A stretch of 64,000 nucleotides of DNA from Dipteronia dyeriana. Lineage: Eukaryota > Streptophyta > Magnoliopsida > Sapindales > Sapindaceae. Position 1 is the stretch's first letter. Each line of letters opens with the position of its first letter. Under the pieces are notes generated by a model that saw nothing but the letters and a program-made list of their open reading frames with translations, ran no database searches and was not told the origin of the DNA. Made by a program: the position numbers and the translations under genes. The DNA lies in contig CM065300.1 in NCBI GenBank assembly GCA_032871835.1, forward strand, positions 111,597,088 to 111,661,087. Reading direction: 5' to 3'. Shown piece by piece: positions 22,207 to 33,921 of the stretch.

Positions 22207-24445
22207 TGTAGGGAAAATCATGCACCAGAAGCATGAAAAATTGAAATTAGGGTTTCGGTATAAATATTTTTTTTCCCTTTTTAATAACAAGAACCTTAAC
22301 CCTAGATTAATTGATGTATATAAAAAGTGTGGTACCTTTTTCTCGTGACAATTGAACTAGAGCCAAATTGTATCCGCAAGATCTTCCAATCCAATCACGA
22401 ACTTGAATCACCTAGGAGTGTGGGCTCCCTTTCTTTTAGATTGTATACATGATGAAGGAAACAAACAAAATCTCTTTCTTTGTTAGTCACAATAATCCTC
22501 CAAGAAGAAAAACAAAGAACGTTAGGTCACTTCTGAAATATCAATCAATTTGATTAAAACTCCCGTGAACCTTGATTGGATGTTGTACACAAAACTTTTT
22601 AATGTAAAGGCTACTAGCGTACTATCGAAAACTAAAAGTTCTTTATTCCTTTTCTTCTTTGCCAAATCTCACACTATTTCTTAGAGTTGATCAAATTTTA
22701 TCTATAGCAAAATCAAAATTTTCTCCTAAAATTCTTATTGTGGCCGAATTCTCTCCAAGTAGCATTCTTAGGTTGGCCGGAATTTTCTCTTATATATAAC
22801 TAGGGCTGGCCGAAATTTCTTCATAGAATTCACTAGGGCTAGCCGAATTTTACAAGAGATATATAGGAACACAAATCCTTTCCTAAGAAGGATTTACTTG
22901 GTGGGTAAGAATCCTATCCTTAGGTGGATTTACTTGGTGACTCCTAATCCAACTCAAATAGTGTATTTGTAACCATATTAAACATTTCCTAATTGGACTA
23001 GATAAATAATTCCTTTTATTTATCTACTTATCAAATATAGTCTTTAATATTAATCATACTACCAACAATAATATAATATTAAGAGACAATCTCCTACTAG
23101 GAAAAAGATTTTGACTTTTAATTAAATAATTAATTAATTTCCATTTAGTTAATATAATAAAATAAAAATAGTATAATTAAGCTAAACTATATAGCTTTGC
23201 CGCCCAACATCATTTATGGGCCATTATATTATTTTTTCTATTTTATTAAATCCATTGGACCTTAATAAAAGGTCCACATGTGAACTAGACCCATTCTTAC
23301 AAAAAAGAAACAAGTCCACACGCCTCAATACAATGCTAGATGGAGCCCTAAATTGGTCTAGCATAATATATCATGTGATCCACGCAAGTTCATGTGGATT
23401 GGGGATCTTGGCGGACTATTTAAATTTAAGCTCCAATAGACACAACCCAATCACAAACAACAAATGATTCACTTAGGTCTGATCTATTAATTTTAGTTCT
23501 TAATTTTAGTTCATTCCACTAAAGAACTAAAATTGAACTCTTGAATAAAGATATAATAAGTTAATATTCCTCATTCATACCCTATACAATCTTAATGGAG
23601 AAAGTGTATCCTCGTGAGAAATACCAGTAATGGTCAAGGGCTCATAGACCACCTATAGCTCCCCGAGTTACCATATTTACTCATATGGCCATATTTAGAA
23701 CTAGGATATTTTGATTTGTCCAGAAGCCATGTTTCAATAGACACTTTTGAAAACTTAACGTTAAAATTTAATATCCAATACCTCAAAATATCCATATGAT
23801 GGTATTCTACTCATATTTAATAAATGGAGCCACGATGTCCATATCTATAAATGAAGTCTTCTATTTATTAAAAAATGAATACCACCAAACTATCGTGGAT
23901 AGACTATGCAAAATAATCATACTCATTGATAGCTTAAATGATAACAATTGCAACCTTAAGTCCATCATTTATCTCAGGATTGAGATAGACTCTCTGATTG
24001 TCTTCAAGTAAAAACTTTTATCCATTGACGATTGTAGATAAAGTATTTCACTGTGATCCAATTCAATGCACCTAGTTCACTAGATTATTTTGCCCAAAGA
24101 CACCACACTTTGATAATTTTATAGTCATCATAACACATTTGATCCAACTGAATTGCTAGCAAAAGAATCTACAACTTTGACAAGATAAAGGCGCCCAGCC
24201 TTTATCTTAAGTTGTAAATATTATTCAAGATTAACTAAAGAATTGTATCTACCTCATACATATCTAGGTGTATGAACAATTCTTCTTTTCTCATATTCTT
24301 TTGACCTTATGATTCTTTACTTTTGACAATTATAATAATTAAACTATAAATGCTATAAGATTTGTTAAACTAGAAATCACTTTATTAATATGAAAATATT
24401 GTCAAATACATTATTATATTTTAGCTATCGAGCATAATCCCAACA
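22207..24445 (-). repeat. element B-1 5' LTR
   Basis: 2239 bp. On the plus strand it begins TGTAGGGAAAATC and ends ATAATCCCAACA. The 3' end (plus strand) abuts ATCGT and then the RNase H sequence of B-2. Confidence 0.88.
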
Positions 24446-25840
24446 ATCGTCACGTCTCCCCTATGCACAATTTCGCTTAAAAGGTGATACTTCTTTCATT
24501 GTGTTTCCCTCTTTTATGACTTCTTAATTCTCTCAAATTAGCCACTGTTCCATTATTGTCACAATAGATAATGATCTACTTATTTGCATCAGGAACCACT
24601 TCCAAGTCAATCAAAAATTGGTGAAGCCAGATAGCCATGCATGCGGCAACGTACTCACCTTCCATGGTGGAATCAGCAATACAAGATTGCTTGATACTTC
24701 TCCATATGACTGCCCATCCTTCAAGTCTAAACACAGATCATGATGTTGATCTTCTGGAGTCATAATCCGATTGGAAATCAGAATCTATATACCCAACGGG
24801 AATTAAATCCCCTCTAGTGTATACAAGCATATAATATCTTTTTTATCCTAAGATACTTGAAAATATGCTTGACTGTCGTCCAGTGATCAAGACCAGGTTT
24901 CAATTGAAACCTGCTAACTATACTAACAACAAAACAAATATATAGTCTAGTGCAAAGCATTGTGTACATAAGACTCCCAATTGCCGAGGCATATGGAAAC
25001 CTACTCATGAATTGCTCTTCATGCTCATTCTTAGGAACTAGTTCCTTAGAAAGTTTGATTCCATGTCTAAAAGGTAACATACCTTTCTTGGAATCTTGCA
25101 TGGAAAACATAGACAAGATTTTATCTATGTATGAATCTTGGGATAATGTTGTAGTTCTATTTTTTATATCGCTTACGAATTGGATACCAAGATTATAACT
25201 TGCTTCTCCTAAGTCATTCCATTCAAATTGTTTTGATAACCATTCTTTTATTGATGTCAATACACCTATATCGTTTCCGATGAGTAGTATATCATCAACG
25301 TAAATAACTAGGAAAACCAACTTATCGCCTTTAATCCTTTTGTATTCACATTGTTCTTCAAGGTTTCGAATAAATCCAAAACTTTTCACAGCTTGATCGA
25401 ACCTTATGTTCCAGGATCTTCATGCTTGCTTCAATCCATATATGGATCTTTGCAACTTGCATACCTTTTCCTCCTTGCCCTTTTCAATTAATCCTTCTGG
25501 TTGCATCATATAGACACTTTCATCAAGACTTCCATTAAGAAAGGCCATCTTGATTTCCCTATGCCAAATCTCTTGGTCTAGATATCCTAATGGAGTTAGG
25601 CATGGCCATAGAAGAGAAGGTTTCTTCATAATCGATACTTTTCTTCTGTGTGTAACCTTTAGCTATAAATCTAGATTTAAAAATTTCCAACTTTCCATCC
25701 ATTCCTCTTTTCCTCTTGTATTGCCACTTGCATCAAATGGGTTTTATCCCTCTAGGCAATTCCATAATAGACCAGACATTATTTTTGAACATAGATTCAA
25801 TTTCAGATTGCAGCCCTTTGCCAATGGTGACACTTAACAT
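24446..25840 (-). pseudogene. pol: element B-2 RNase H and reverse transcriptase
   Basis: Continuation of the frame cut at 12956. Minus-strand motifs: YIYGLKQA and REIKMAFLNG (first RT Asp replaced: REI instead of QMD), LVIYVDDILLIGND with YVDD at 25291-25302, GIKLSKELVPKNEHEEQF, SAIGSLMYTMLCTR. The longest open piece is 24814-25389 (191 residues). It shares subfamily markers (CFVVSIVSRF, YLRIKK) with the copy at 53524-55640, not with B-1. Confidence 0.83.
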
Positions 25841-27292
25841 CTTCTATGGCTTTCTTGTATGTGTAGGGATTATCGTCATTTGGGAGATTCTCTAATGATT
25901 CTCCTAGATCGATATATCTCTCAGGTTGTTTACTGACCCTCCCACTACGATGAGGAATGGTAGAGTGTTGATCTTGTGTTGTTACAGAACCTAAAATTGG
26001 GCTAGGTTGTGAATCCTCTTATGGAATTATATCTCCTGAAAGCTCAAATTCTACTTTTAGGCATAAAATTATTCATATAGTCCTCTTCCAGAAATTTATC
26101 ATTTGTTGAAACAAATACTTTAAGATCTAAAGGACTAAAAAAAATAATATCCTTTGGTTTCTCTTGGATACCCTACAAACACCCTTGTTTATGAACGAGA
26201 CTCCATCTTTTCTATCTTTCCTTTTAACACGTGCGCAGGACATCCAAATATCCTTAAATGTTGTAAACTAGGCTTTCGCCCAGTCTAAAACTCATATGGT
26301 GTTTTAGGAACCCACTCAGATGGTACAACATTGAGAATGCACATAGCAATTTGTAAAGCATATCCCTAAAAAGAATTAGGGAGCTTTGAATAACTCAACC
26401 TAGATCTAACCATGTCCAAAAGAGTTCTATTTCTCTTTTCTACCTCCCCATTTTGTTAAGGTGTACCTGGCATAGAAAACTAAAAAATTATCCCATTATC
26501 AATAAATTATTGCTGAAACCCACCAGATAGATATTCTCCATCACTATCAGACCTCAAGATTTATATGTGTTTCTCTAGCTTATTTTTGACTTCAGCTTTA
26601 AATGCGTTGAACATGTCAAAAGCATCCGACTTTTTTCTGATGAGATACACATAGCCCAATCTTGAGTAATCATCTATGAAAGTGATGAAGTACTCATATC
26701 CACCTCTAGCTTGAATGCTCATAGGATCACAAACATCAGTGTGTATCAATTCTAAACATTCCGTGGCTATTATGTCTTTTTGTCGTGAACGAACTTTTGG
26801 TCATCTTACCTTCCAAACAAGATGCACAAGTTGGTAGATCATCAACCTTAAAGTCACTTAAAGGTCCATCACTAACCAAATTTTTGATCATGTTAAGGTT
26901 AATATGACCTAGGCGCAAATGCCATTGGTAGGTTTTATCTTTTAATAACTTTACTCTTTTATGATTAGGTTGCATTGATTCCGTGTCTAACAAGTGAGAG
27001 ATATTTCTATGCAAGTAGAATAAACCGTTTTCCATTGAACCTCTGCAATCAAATTTGTTATTCTTACTAATAATAAAATATTTATTAAAAGTAACCGAAT
27101 ATCCAAATTTCTTTAAACAAAAAACCAAAATTAAATTCCTCTTGAATTATGGTACATAGTAAACGTTTATTAAATCTAGATGCCAAATAGAATTTAGATT
27201 GACTCTAATATATCCCGCTGCACTGGCAGACACCAACACTCTGTTGCCTAAACGCGTGTTGACCTTCTTGCGGGCCTAAACAGTAGAAACTT
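25841..27292 (-). pseudogene. element B-2 integrase and protease-proximal region
   Basis: Minus-strand integrase motifs: WHLRLGHINLNMIKNL (HH), DLPTCASC (CC), IHTDVCDPMS (first Asp), then the degraded core and the C-terminal [13 protein letters not shown] region near 26250. Several stops and frameshifts occur. Coding sequence stops at 27292, where a 16.8-kb element inserted; the remaining gag resumes at 44139. AACTT at 27288-27292 is the left target duplication. Confidence 0.8.
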
Positions 27293-28120
27293 TGTTAGGT
27301 TTTAGTTTGTGTTGGCATTCATTCCATATAAAAATGATGTTTACTTGTAATGATTTAGTTGTTTAGATTCATGATGATTCAAGCTTCAAAGAAGAAGGAA
27401 CAACTAGTCAAAGCAAGTTCAAAGTCTTCAAAGAGAGGATGCAATATGGTTCTACAAAGGTATACTAAGACCTTATCTTTCTCTTACAAGGCTTAGGCAC
27501 ACACACACACAATTCATACATTTGTGTCTCTGCATCGTTGTGCACCATTATAGGCACACACACATAATTCATACATTAGTGTCCTTACATCATTGTGCAC
27601 CATTATAGGCACACACATACAATTCATTCATATGTGTCCTTGCATCATTGTGCACCATGTATAACATATTCAAACACTTGAAGATGAATGCTCATGCATT
27701 GGTATGGAAAAAACATGTTTTGGAAAATGCATAATTGGAAACTATCTATATGTAGTTTGCATTCTAGTGCGAATTGTGTTTGTATGTATTTATGTTTGTA
27801 TAACATGGATATTGAACTTGAACTTAGTCTTAAATCATTCTTGATTGAGTTCCGGCAATTTTGGTTACTCATACTATTGATTTCAAGTTCTATGTCAAAA
27901 GATACTACACTTTCAACTCATGTTGCATATATTGTCTTCGTCTTTGTATATCGAGTCAAATTATTATTTTTTGGGTTGAGTATCTTATATGTCCATGTTT
28001 GTGAAAAATTTACGGTTCGTAATCCGTAAACGTATTTGAATTCCGAGTTCAAAGGCCAAAGAATGCGAGAGGAGTGCAAGGGAGTTGCACCATGGCCAAA
28101 GACTATCAAATGGTGCAAGC

Positions 28121-28202
28121 CCGAGATAGCGCGTGGCCATCTCGGCCACAACTCTTTGCTTCCCCGAGATGCCCGAGATGCCCACATGCCATCTCGGGGA
28201 AG
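28121..28202 (+). repeat. GC-rich inverted-repeat cluster in the LTR
   Basis: Two hairpins in tandem: CCGAGAT/ATCTCGG (28121-28127 with 28139-28145), and a perfect 13-base pair of arms CTTCCCCGAGATG/CATCTCGGGGAAG (28159-28171 with 28190-28202). Similar clusters sit at the same place in the other LTRs of the family (42541-42616 and, on the minus strand, 31556-31650). Palindromic clusters upstream of the transcription start are a known trait of Sirevirus LTRs. Confidence 0.75.
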
Positions 28203-29202
28203 CATTCTCAAAGGGGGTATTTTGTGCCTTTTGCTTCTATTCTTTCTCTTTTCTTTATATTTTCCTTCCCTCTCACATTTCATTCTCAGAAGAAATTTAA
28301 AACTTGAGTGTAGAATTTTCTCTCAATTTTTTCTCACCTTCCAAATACCATAACTTCTTCATTAGAACTCCGAATTGAGTGATTCAAAGTTGAGAGTTTT
28401 TTTCTATTCATCCTCCATCTTTTCACTGAAGGTTTGAGTTATTTTTATTCCTGTTTTTGGAGTCTAAACCTATAAAAACGGGACTGCACCAAAATCAACT
28501 AAGGTATTGATTTTCTCTCAAAGTTTTCTTTTAAAACTTGGTCAATTGCCTTGGGTTTTCTTCTTCAACATATATATGTGTCTTGTGATTGTTTTGATTT
28601 AAGTTTTGAACTCATCTAAAGCTAGATTGAGTTTCAATTGAAATCTCACATGTTGAGTTATGTTTTGATTTTTATCTTTGTTTTCACATGTTTGGGATTG
28701 TATTGTGCTAGCTTTGATTCTAGGACTATTTGATGATCTTTGGTTGATTGATTTTGTGAAAAATAGTTCCTCACATGTATTAGGGTCTCTTTGGCCAAAA
28801 TCTCACAATGATACTTGTGCTTGTGTTCTTTTGAGCTATTCGTGTGTTTTTTTGTTGAATCTATGAATAGAAATATGCTCTAGAACTTTAGCTTTAATCT
28901 AAATGACTTTGTCACATGATTTTAGCATGTTTTTGTTTTATGAGATTTAAACTTGATTATGTGTTAATTTAACATATCTTGTGATTCAAGCTTTAAATTT
29001 ATGCATGTATCTAGGTTGTAATTAATGTTAAACATATCTTACATGATCTAGATGGATTAAACATGCATGATTGACTAGACTACATTTGTTTTGTGCATTC
29101 ATGCTCTTGTTTAGTATTTTCCATAGGATGTTGATCATAACATTCTACGTTGCTTGCTTGTTTTCGTTTTGCATTCATGATCACCTAGATGCCTTGTGAG
29201 AA

Positions 29203-29510
29203 GGAAGTCTTGACAATAGGTGTGAGACCTATGTTGTTGAGCAAGAAAGTCTTGGCAAGAGGTGGGAGACCTTGGATTGTCAAGAAAGAAAGTCTTTACA
29301 TGATTCGGGAGGACTCGGATAGTTGAGCAAAGAAGTCTTGCCTAGGGTCATAAGGATCCAGAACGGTGAGCAACGAAGTCTTGACTAGAGTCGGGAGGAC
29401 TCGGATAGTTGAGCAAGAAGTCTTGCCTAGGGTCGTAAGGATCCAGAAGAGTGAGCGAGGGAGTCTTGACAAGAGGTGTGAAGCCTCATATTGTTAAGCA
29501 AGAGGGCGAC
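29203..29510 (+). repeat. LTR minisatellite, about seven units of 40-50 bp
   Basis: Units begin 'gaagtcttgac' or variants and continue with 'tagagtcgggaggactcgg' and 'atagttgagcaa'. The array recurs in every LTR copy of the family (30265-30590, 38140-38455, 43595-43915) with unit differences. Read in one frame on the strand opposite to the LTR it gives a QDFLA-type repeat, which I regard as fortuitous. Confidence 0.8.
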
Positions 29511-29805
29511 ATCTTCATGAGTAGGATATGAAGGTAGTTTCTAGGTGAAGAGGTCACTTGAGAGATTGTACTTATCTTATCTACTAGTGGATTTCTTCCT
29601 GCAATCCGAGTAGAGTAGGCCGCTCACCAATGGTTGCTAACCCGTGGATGTTTCCTCTTCGGAGGTTTACCACGTTATATATTGTGTCAACTTTTCTCTA
29701 TCCCTATCTCTCTTATATTTGTATTTGTTATTTGAATACTATCGATAGAACTCTATTTGTAAGTTGACTTCCTTTCTATAATAAAGATTATGTATGTGCT
29801 ATGAT

Positions 29806-32416
29806 TGAAAATACAATAACGGTTAAATGCCTAAGGCTAACCTAAAGAGGGGGGGGGGGGGGGGGGGGAAGTGAATAGGTTAGACACCTTTTTCGACTCC
29901 ATTAGAGTCAAACAAAAGTTTGTCCCTCTAGATTGCTTGTATCACAATATATATATTAATTAAAGACAACTAATCAATATATAAACACAATAAAAGTGTG
30001 ATACAAACAAATAATTGTTACACATACACAATCAATATTATAAAGAGGAAGTCAACATACATAAAGAGTTCTCCACAATACAAATATTAAAAAGAAAGGG
30101 ATAGAGAAAAGTTAACACAAGATATAACGTGGTAAACCTCCGAAGAGGAAACATCCACGGGCTAACAGCCACCGGCAAACAAAATCCACTAGTTGATAAG
30201 ACAAGTACAATCTCTCAAGTGACCTATTCACCTTGAAACTACCCTCCTATCCTACTCTAGAAGTTGCCGCCCTATGCTCAACAATCTGAGGCTTCACTCC
30301 TCTTGTCAAGACTTTCTTGCTCACCTTATCCGGATCTTTACAACCCAAGGCAAGACTTCTTGCTCAACTATCCGAGTCTTCTCGACTCTAGTCAAGACTT
30401 CCTTGCTCACCTATCCGAGTTCTCCAAACTCTAGGAAAGACTTCTTGCTCGACTATCCATGGCTTCACACCTCTAGCCAAGACTTCCTTGCTCGACAATC
30501 CGAGGCTTCACACCTCTTGCCAAGACTTCTTGCTCAACACCATAGGTCTCAAACCTATTGTCAAGACTTCCTTCTCACAAGGCATCTAGGTGATCATGAA
30601 TGCAAAATGCAAATAAGCATGCAACATAGAATGCTATGATCAACACATCCTATGAAAAATACTAGACATGAGCATGAATGCACAAATCACATATAGTCTA
30701 GTCAATCATGCATGAGTAGTCAATCATGCATGAGTAGTCAATCTAGATTATGTAAGATACATGCATATATTTAAACTTGAATTACAAGATATGATCAACA
30801 AATCACAAGATCAAGTTTAAATCACAAAAACCTAAAACATGCTAAAATCATATGACAAAGTCAAATAGATCTAAGTAAAAGTTCTAGAGCATATTCCTAA
30901 TCATAGATTCAACAAATCACATGAATAGCTCAAAAGAACATAAGCACATGTATTATGTGAGAGTATTTGGCCAATAGAGCCTAATACATGTGAAGAACAA
31001 TTTTTCTCAAAATCAATCAATCAAAGATAATCAAATAGTCCTAGAATCAAAGCTAGCACAATACAATCCCAAACATGTGATAACATAGGCAAAATCAAAA
31101 CCTAACTTAACATGTATGATTTCAATTGAAATTCAACCTAGCTTTGAAAGTGTTCAAAACACAAATCAAAACACTCACAATATACAAATATATGTAGAAG
31201 AAGAAAACCCAAGGCAATTGACCAAGTATTAAAAGAAAACTTAGAGAGAAAATCAATACCTTAGTTGATCTAGGTACAGTCAAGTTTTTGTATGATTAGA
31301 CACCAAAAACAGAAGCTAAATAAACTTGAACCATCAGAGAAAAGATGAAGAATGGATTGATGAACACTCTCAACTTCAAATCACTCAAATCGGAGTTCAA
31401 ATGAAGAAGTTATGGTGTTTGGAAGGTTAGAAAATTTAGAGAGAATTTATGCACACATGATTTGAATTTCTTCTTAGAATGAAATGTGAGAGGGAAAAGG
31501 ATTATAAAGGAGAGAGATAAGAATGAAAGATGAAAAGAACAAACTAACCTTGACAGCCCAAGAATGTATGCTGCCCAAGATGGCACGTGGGCATCTCAGG
31601 GCAGCAAGCATTCTGTCCTGAGATGGCCACGCGCCATCTCGGGAAAGATTGCTTGGATGCATATCTTTTCCTCTCGCGCTCCCTTCTCGTTCTTCGATCA
31701 TTCTCCAGTCTCCGAACTCGGAATTTGAATCCGTTTGTGGATTACGAACCATAACTCTCACACAAACATGGACATATAAGATACTCAACCCAAAAAATAA
31801 CAATTTGACTCCATATATGAAGACAAAGACAATGTATGAAACATGAGTTGAAAGTGTAGTATCTTTTGACTTAGAATTTGAAATCAATTGTATGAATAAC
31901 CGAAATGACCGGAACTCAATCAAGAATGATTTAAGACTAAATCCAAGTTCAATATCCATGTTATATAAACAAATACACATACAAACATATTTCACACTAG
32001 AATGCAAACTACATAGAGATAGTTTCCAACCATGCATATTCCAAAACATGTTATTTCCAAACCAATGCATGAGCATTCATCTTCAAGTGTGTGAATGTGT
32101 TATACATGGTGCACAACGATGCAGGGACACATATGAATGAATTGTATGTGTGTGCCTATAAATGTGCACAACGATGCAGGGACACAAATGTATGATATGT
32201 GTGTGTGTGCCTAAGCCTTGTAAGAGAGAGATAAGGTCTTAGTATACCTTTATAGAACCAAATTACACCATTTCTCTTTGAAGACTTAGAACTTGCTTTA
32301 ACTTGTTGTTTCTTCTTCCTTGGAGCTTGAATCATCATGAACCTAAACAACTAAGTCATTACAAGTAAACATCATTTTGATATGGAATTCATGCCAACAC
32401 AAACTAAAACCTAACA
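29806..32416 (-). repeat. 3' LTR of the minus copy
   Basis: 2611 bp. On the minus strand it starts TGTTAGGTTTTAG at 32416 and ends GTATTTTCA at 29806. It includes the minisatellite (30265-30590), the GC-rich inverted-repeat cluster (31556-31650) and a run of 20 G on the plus strand (29849-29868) where the other copies have a short C-run. Confidence 0.87.
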
Positions 32417-32431
32417 ATCTCCCCCTTTGGC
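32417..32431 (-). promoter_or_regulatory. polypurine tract of the minus copy
   Basis: The minus strand reads GCCAAAGGGGGAGAT immediately before the LTR start TGTTAGG, the priming site for plus-strand DNA synthesis. Confidence 0.88.
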
Positions 32432-32861
32432 AAATTCCTTGTCAAAACACCTATACATTTACTACAAATATAAAAATGAAGATAGGTCACAAAATCACTC
32501 CCTCACATTACAATGAGTAAGATTCCTATAACTAATCTTTACCAACTCTTGAACTTCATCTTGATCTTCTCTTGAAGCTACCTACAAATCATCTCAAAGT
32601 ACAATGCATATACAAGAGAAAAACAACAAATGCCAACATATAATATGGATAAGAATATACAATTAAGTCCACAAATACATGTATCTCCTTCTCAATACAT
32701 GCCAAATACAAGAATTCTTAACCAAATCTTGAAAGTTGAAAAGTTCACAAAAACAACATAAAAGGGAAACTAAGTAACTAGCAATTCATAACAACTCTTT
32801 CTCCCCCTTTTTGACATGAAATGATGCCAAAAGGTAAGAAACATACCATGAGACTCAAATA

Positions 32862-33921
32862 CTAGCTACTAGATCCACCAAAGAAAGATATGCGTGTAGT
32901 TGACCTAACATAATGCTTGAGAGGTGGTCTTGAACTTGATGCAATACACTCCTCCAACTCTTTTATTCTAGCATCTTGTTTTTCAACTATAACACTAAGC
33001 TCATCAACTTTCTTCTTCAAATGTAAAGCCCAATCCGGAAGAATGTTCAAGCTAGTCACTTGACAATCAAATTGTGAACTACTAAATAGTCCAAAAGTGT
33101 CACATGTCTTACCCTTATCCTTATATGACATGTATGACACACGTTTATCACTATACTTTTCCAAGGGTTGTACCAACATATCATCTCCACTACTTTGAAC
33201 ACCACGAGTTAAACACAAAGAAGTTATAAACCCTGGTAATGCAAGCTTCTTATCTTCTCTAGTTGAGAAAGCCGTATTATCCAAATAAAACATAAGCAAA
33301 TCCCCAAGGTTTATAGGTTGATTAGTCACTAAGGCCTATACTATTTTGATCTTGTCTTTATTCAACTCGGTTGAATTCGATGATCCAATAATATTTGTTC
33401 AAATGAAAAGATGCCAAAATGCACTTGCCTTAGTTAACTCATGTTGACTAATATATGCTCTACCTTTCCACTCAAAAGAAGCATTGTCACATAGAGTTCT
33501 ACCCATGATATTAAGATTCTCAATGATATCAACATCTAGAAAGTTTGAATCAATATCACTAGATAGCCTAAGAAACTTGTTAATGTTTACCGGGTTAACT
33601 CTAAACACAGCACCCTAACATCCATCAAAGCATCCAATAAGGTGGCACTCTCTCTATATTCATGACAAATTATCTAACAATAGTGTCATTCACTATTCCT
33701 AGCATGCTCACCCAAGATTCCCAATTTCTATCCTTAATGCATTTAAGAACATAAGAATCTTTACATTTACCTAAGTCAATGCCTCTCTCTTGAAATATCT
33801 TCTTAGTTGCAAAGATCCCTAAATCCTTTGACCTTAAATCTTTGGATCTCTTTGAGGTTAGCTTGGCTTTCACAATGGGATTCTATTGATTTTCACTTCC
33901 GGTAACCTTAGTTCTTCCCAT
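32862..33921 (-). pseudogene. 3'-proximal ORF resembling the 'putative plant transposon protein' domain (minus copy)
   Basis: Starts at the ATG at 33921 (MGRTK) and would encode about 350 residues. Visible features: a basic N-terminus, KKIFQERG, then INKFLRLSSDID, IMGRTLCDNASFEW, ELTKASAFWHLFI and TNQPINLGDLL. This spacing (V-G-V-F, IN-FLGL, W, FWHLFI, T-PINLG-L) is that of the plant 'putative plant transposon protein' family as I remember it. A coiled-coil-like segment (KKKVDELSVIVEKQDARIKE) and a basic tail (KHYVRSTTR) follow. It lies just upstream of the 3' LTR, where Sireviruses carry an envelope-like ORF. Broken by an early stop, a frameshift between 33670 and 33608, and stops near 33398 and 33335. 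The plus copy at 40317-41378 shares the same plan. Function unknown. Confidence 0.6.

Larger units (their letters stand above)
12957..24445 (-). mobile_element. element B-1, Ty1/copia retrotransposon (Tork-like), with both LTRs
   Basis: A complete but degenerate minus-strand element: 5' LTR 22207-24445, PBS, long leader, gag, zinc knuckle and protease, integrase, RT, RNase H, polypurine tract, 3' LTR 12957-15206. It is inserted in the RNase H tail of the related element B-2, with target duplication ATTGT/ATCGT. The two LTRs differ visibly (roughly one base in eight in the stretch I compared), so the insertion is old. A solo LTR (16001-17542) and a 133-bp foreign insert (19151-19283) interrupt the coding region. 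Confidence 0.85.
27293..29805 (+). repeat. left LTR of the plus copy, interrupted
   Basis: 2513 bp present. It aligns with the 3' LTR at 41705-44133 and ends at 29805 inside a block that corresponds to 'gttgacttcctctttataatattg' of the minus LTRs, where the minus copy inserted. It contains a GC-rich inverted-repeat cluster (28121-28202) and a tandem repeat array (29203-29510). Confidence 0.85.

Noticed and set aside
27918..28353. several open frames on both strands
   Set aside because: They overlap the GC-rich inverted repeats of an LTR and are shadows of each other, with no shared coding conservation between LTR copies.
29195..29510. regular repeats considered as a CRISPR-like array
   Set aside because: Units are contiguous and diverged, without unique spacers, and sit in a plant LTR.
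30274..30639. 121-codon open frame with repeated QDFLA words
   Set aside because: It is a translation of the LTR minisatellite, recurs wherever the repeat does, has no domain, and lies in LTR sequence.
32862..33921. the 3' ORF taken as a DNA-transposase gene
   Set aside because: Despite the family name 'putative plant transposon protein', no DDE or zinc-finger transposase motif is seen, and its position inside an LTR element argues for a retroelement accessory ORF.
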